Origin: Bryobacteraceae bacterium
GTDB taxonomy: Bacteria > Acidobacteriota > Terriglobia > Bryobacterales > Bryobacteraceae
Assembly (NCBI GenBank): GCA_030039005.1
Contig: JASHQT010000380.1
Coordinates: forward strand, 1-9,629
Direction: 5' to 3'
Length of the DNA stretch: 9,629 nucleotides
The stretch's first letter is position 1. Each line of letters opens with the position of its first letter. The position numbers and the translations under genes were made by a program. Shown in pieces: positions 8,458 through 9,629 of this stretch. Below the pieces are notes generated by a model, which saw only the letters and a list, made by a program, of their open reading frames with translations, was not told where the DNA came from and made no database searches.

Positions 8458-9467
8458 GGAACAGTGACCTTCTCGGGAGCCTTGAAGAAAGCGCGCTCAA
8501 ACAGTGTCAGAAATTCCTTGGCATCCGCGTCCACGGCGACCTGAGCATTGGGCCGGCCAGGAGTCGCGATGGTTCGTCCGTCCTGGGGCAGGCTTTGCGC
8601 GATCTCGATGTGCATGGGCACGGTCTTCACGATGCTCGGACGCAACAGAGCCGCTGCCGCCAGCGGGTCCCAGGCGTAGAAGATGCCCTGATCGATGGTT
8701 TCGCGGTCGGCTTCGAGCACTGCCGCTACGACAGCGCCTAGCGGCGAATGTTGCTTTTCCGCAAACTCGATCAGAAACTCGGAGTCGATCCTTACCTTGT
8801 TAGTCGCATCGAGGGCGATCAGGCGAATCGGCACGCCCGAACGGAAAACGATGCTCGCAGCTTGCGGGTCAATGTACATGTTCCACTCGGCAGTGCTGTT
8901 CTTGGTGTGAAACACGCCGCCGTCGGGAAGGTTGCCGGGAACATGGACCGCACCGCCCATGATGACGATTTCCGAGATGTGGCGGACGATCGAACGGTCA
9001 TGCCGCAGGGCCTCGGCCAGGTTGGTCATCGGGCCGAGCGCGAGAATCTGCACGGGTTCGCGGGCGCTGCGCAAGTGATCGAGCAGATAGTCGGCGGCGC
9101 GTTTGGTCTTGGGTTTACGCAAGGCGGGCGGGAGCGGAACTCCAGGAAGATCGTCGGAAATCTTGCGCCATTCGGCGGGAAATTCATTATTGCCGCGCAG
9201 GGGATGGTCGCGCCCGGCGAACACCGGAACATCGTGGCGGCCGGCTAGGTCGAGCAGGCGGCCCATGTTGCGCGCTCCGGCGTCGACGTGCGCCATGCCG
9301 TTAACCACAGTGATGGCGTCAATGCGGACGCCGGGCTGCGAAAGGAGCAATGAGACGGCCATGATATCGTCCGAGCCAGCGTCGGTGTCGATAATGATGG
9401 GCTTGGATTGTGCGCTCAGGACGGCAGCAGACACAAAGAGGGCGGCGAGCCCCCGCACAGGATTCAC
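8454..9467 (-). CDS. Secreted nucleoside hydrolase (IUNH family, likely purine-type)
   Basis: A 337-residue inosine-uridine hydrolase family protein that cleaves the N-glycosidic bond of ribonucleosides to base plus ribose. The Ca2+ and catalytic motif is DTDAGSDD (27-34). GRDHPL (85-90), LALGPMTNLAEAL (142-154), AEWNMYIDPQAA (193-204) and AWDPLAAAAL (265-274) follow family order. The usual His-Asp pair near the C-terminus is Trp266-Asp267, as in the purine-specific (group II, Trypanosoma vivax IAG type) enzymes. An N-terminal signal peptide (Arg5, then a hydrophobic stretch ending LSAQS, probable cut near residue 19) indicates export. Two GTG starts are possible. The outer one (9467) is reported. 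The inner one (9458, giving 334 residues) has AGGTG eight bases upstream and is better supported. The gene sits between an unknown gene and a permease in an apparent operon. Confidence 0.93.
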   Translation of the reverse strand: MNPVRGLAALFVSAAVLSAQSKPIIIDTDAGSDDIMAVSLLLSQPGVRIDAITVVNGMAHVDAGARNMGRLLDLAGRHDVPVFAGRDHPLRGNNEFPAEWRKISDDLPGVPLPPALRKPKTKRAADYLLDHLRSAREPVQILALGPMTNLAEALRHDRSIVRHISEIVIMGGAVHVPGNLPDGGVFHTKNSTAEWNMYIDPQAASIVFRSGVPIRLIALDATNKVRIDSEFLIEFAEKQHSPLGAVVAAVLEADRETIDQGIFYAWDPLAAAALLRPSIVKTVPMHIEIAQSLPQDGRTIATPGRPNAQVAVDADAKEFLTLFERAFFKAPEKVTVP

Positions 9468-9476
9468 ACCTAGCTA

Positions 9477-9629
9477 TTATGACGTTTTCGAGGTGAGCGC
9501 TTTGGGGTAAACCATGACGCCCGCTTCGGTGTCGCGGAAGATCTTGTGCAGGATCTGGTTGGTGGGGAGCTGGCCTTCGAGAAAATCCACGCCTTCGGCG
9601 GAGATGATGAAACTGGAGCGGTCATCCTG
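9477..9629 (-). CDS. C-terminal end of an unidentified protein (cut by window edge)
   Basis: The minus strand is open from the right edge for 50 codons to tandem stops TAA TAG. Only the C-terminus is visible: it begins QDDRSSFIISAEGVDFLEG and ends VMVYPKALTSKTS. Codon use is strongly GC-ending (ATC, GCC, GGC, CTC, CTG), as in the flanking genes, which supports real coding. It looks like a soluble mixed alpha/beta domain with no membrane segment. I do not recognise the family. The stop is 9 bases before the outer start of the nucleoside hydrolase (18 before the inner one), so it is probably the preceding gene of the same operon. Confidence 0.7.
   Translation of the reverse strand, partial: QDDRSSFIISAEGVDFLEGQLPTNQILHKIFRDTEAGVMVYPKALTSKTS

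Noticed and set aside
1..9629. tRNA, rRNA, CRISPR arrays, insertion sequences or phage genes
   Set aside because: No cloverleaf sequences, regularly spaced direct repeats, transposase frames or integrase motifs were seen. The window is almost entirely covered by conserved metabolic and transport genes.

Overview
The window is GC-rich, tightly packed bacterial chromosome. It holds four complete protein genes that can be identified, one complete regulator gene, and two genes cut by the window edges. I see no RNA genes, CRISPR, insertion sequences or phage genes. The GC-rich codon use and the mix of genes would fit an Acidobacteriota (Solibacter/Bryobacter-like) soil bacterium. That assignment is inference from general resemblance and is uncertain.

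Left block (1-6103, minus strand): gltB and gltD encode the large and small subunits of NADPH-dependent glutamate synthase (GOGAT). The 8-base gene overlap suggests translational coupling. The enzyme converts glutamine plus 2-oxoglutarate to two glutamates, the second half of the GS-GOGAT ammonia assimilation route. A short reading frame begins 42 bases after gltD and leaves the window. It may be the start of a small membrane-associated protein in the same transcript.

Centre (6104-6200): a compact, AT-rich divergent control region separates gltB from a LysR-type regulator gene on the plus strand. It contains a good sigma70-like promoter for gltB whose predicted start point falls on the gltB start codon. 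It also has a promoter-like sequence for the regulator, a perfect 15-base T-N11-A palindrome, a degenerate second copy, and a further dyad. The layout resembles the GltC-gltAB pair of Bacillus subtilis, so the regulator is probably a local controller of glutamate synthase.

Right block (7084-9629, minus strand): a three-gene run consists of an unidentified gene (C-terminal 50 codons only), a secreted nucleoside hydrolase with Trp-Asp in place of the usual His-Asp, and an APC-family amino acid permease. Junctions of about 9-18 bases and 4 bases indicate an operon. The permease gene ends by running 26 bases into the convergent regulator gene, where an imperfect hairpin lies.

Nothing here is a clearly new system. 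The points most worth checking are the leaderless-looking divergent promoter region with its mirrored start-codon contexts and LysR sites, and the exported purine-type nucleoside hydrolase linked to a permease.
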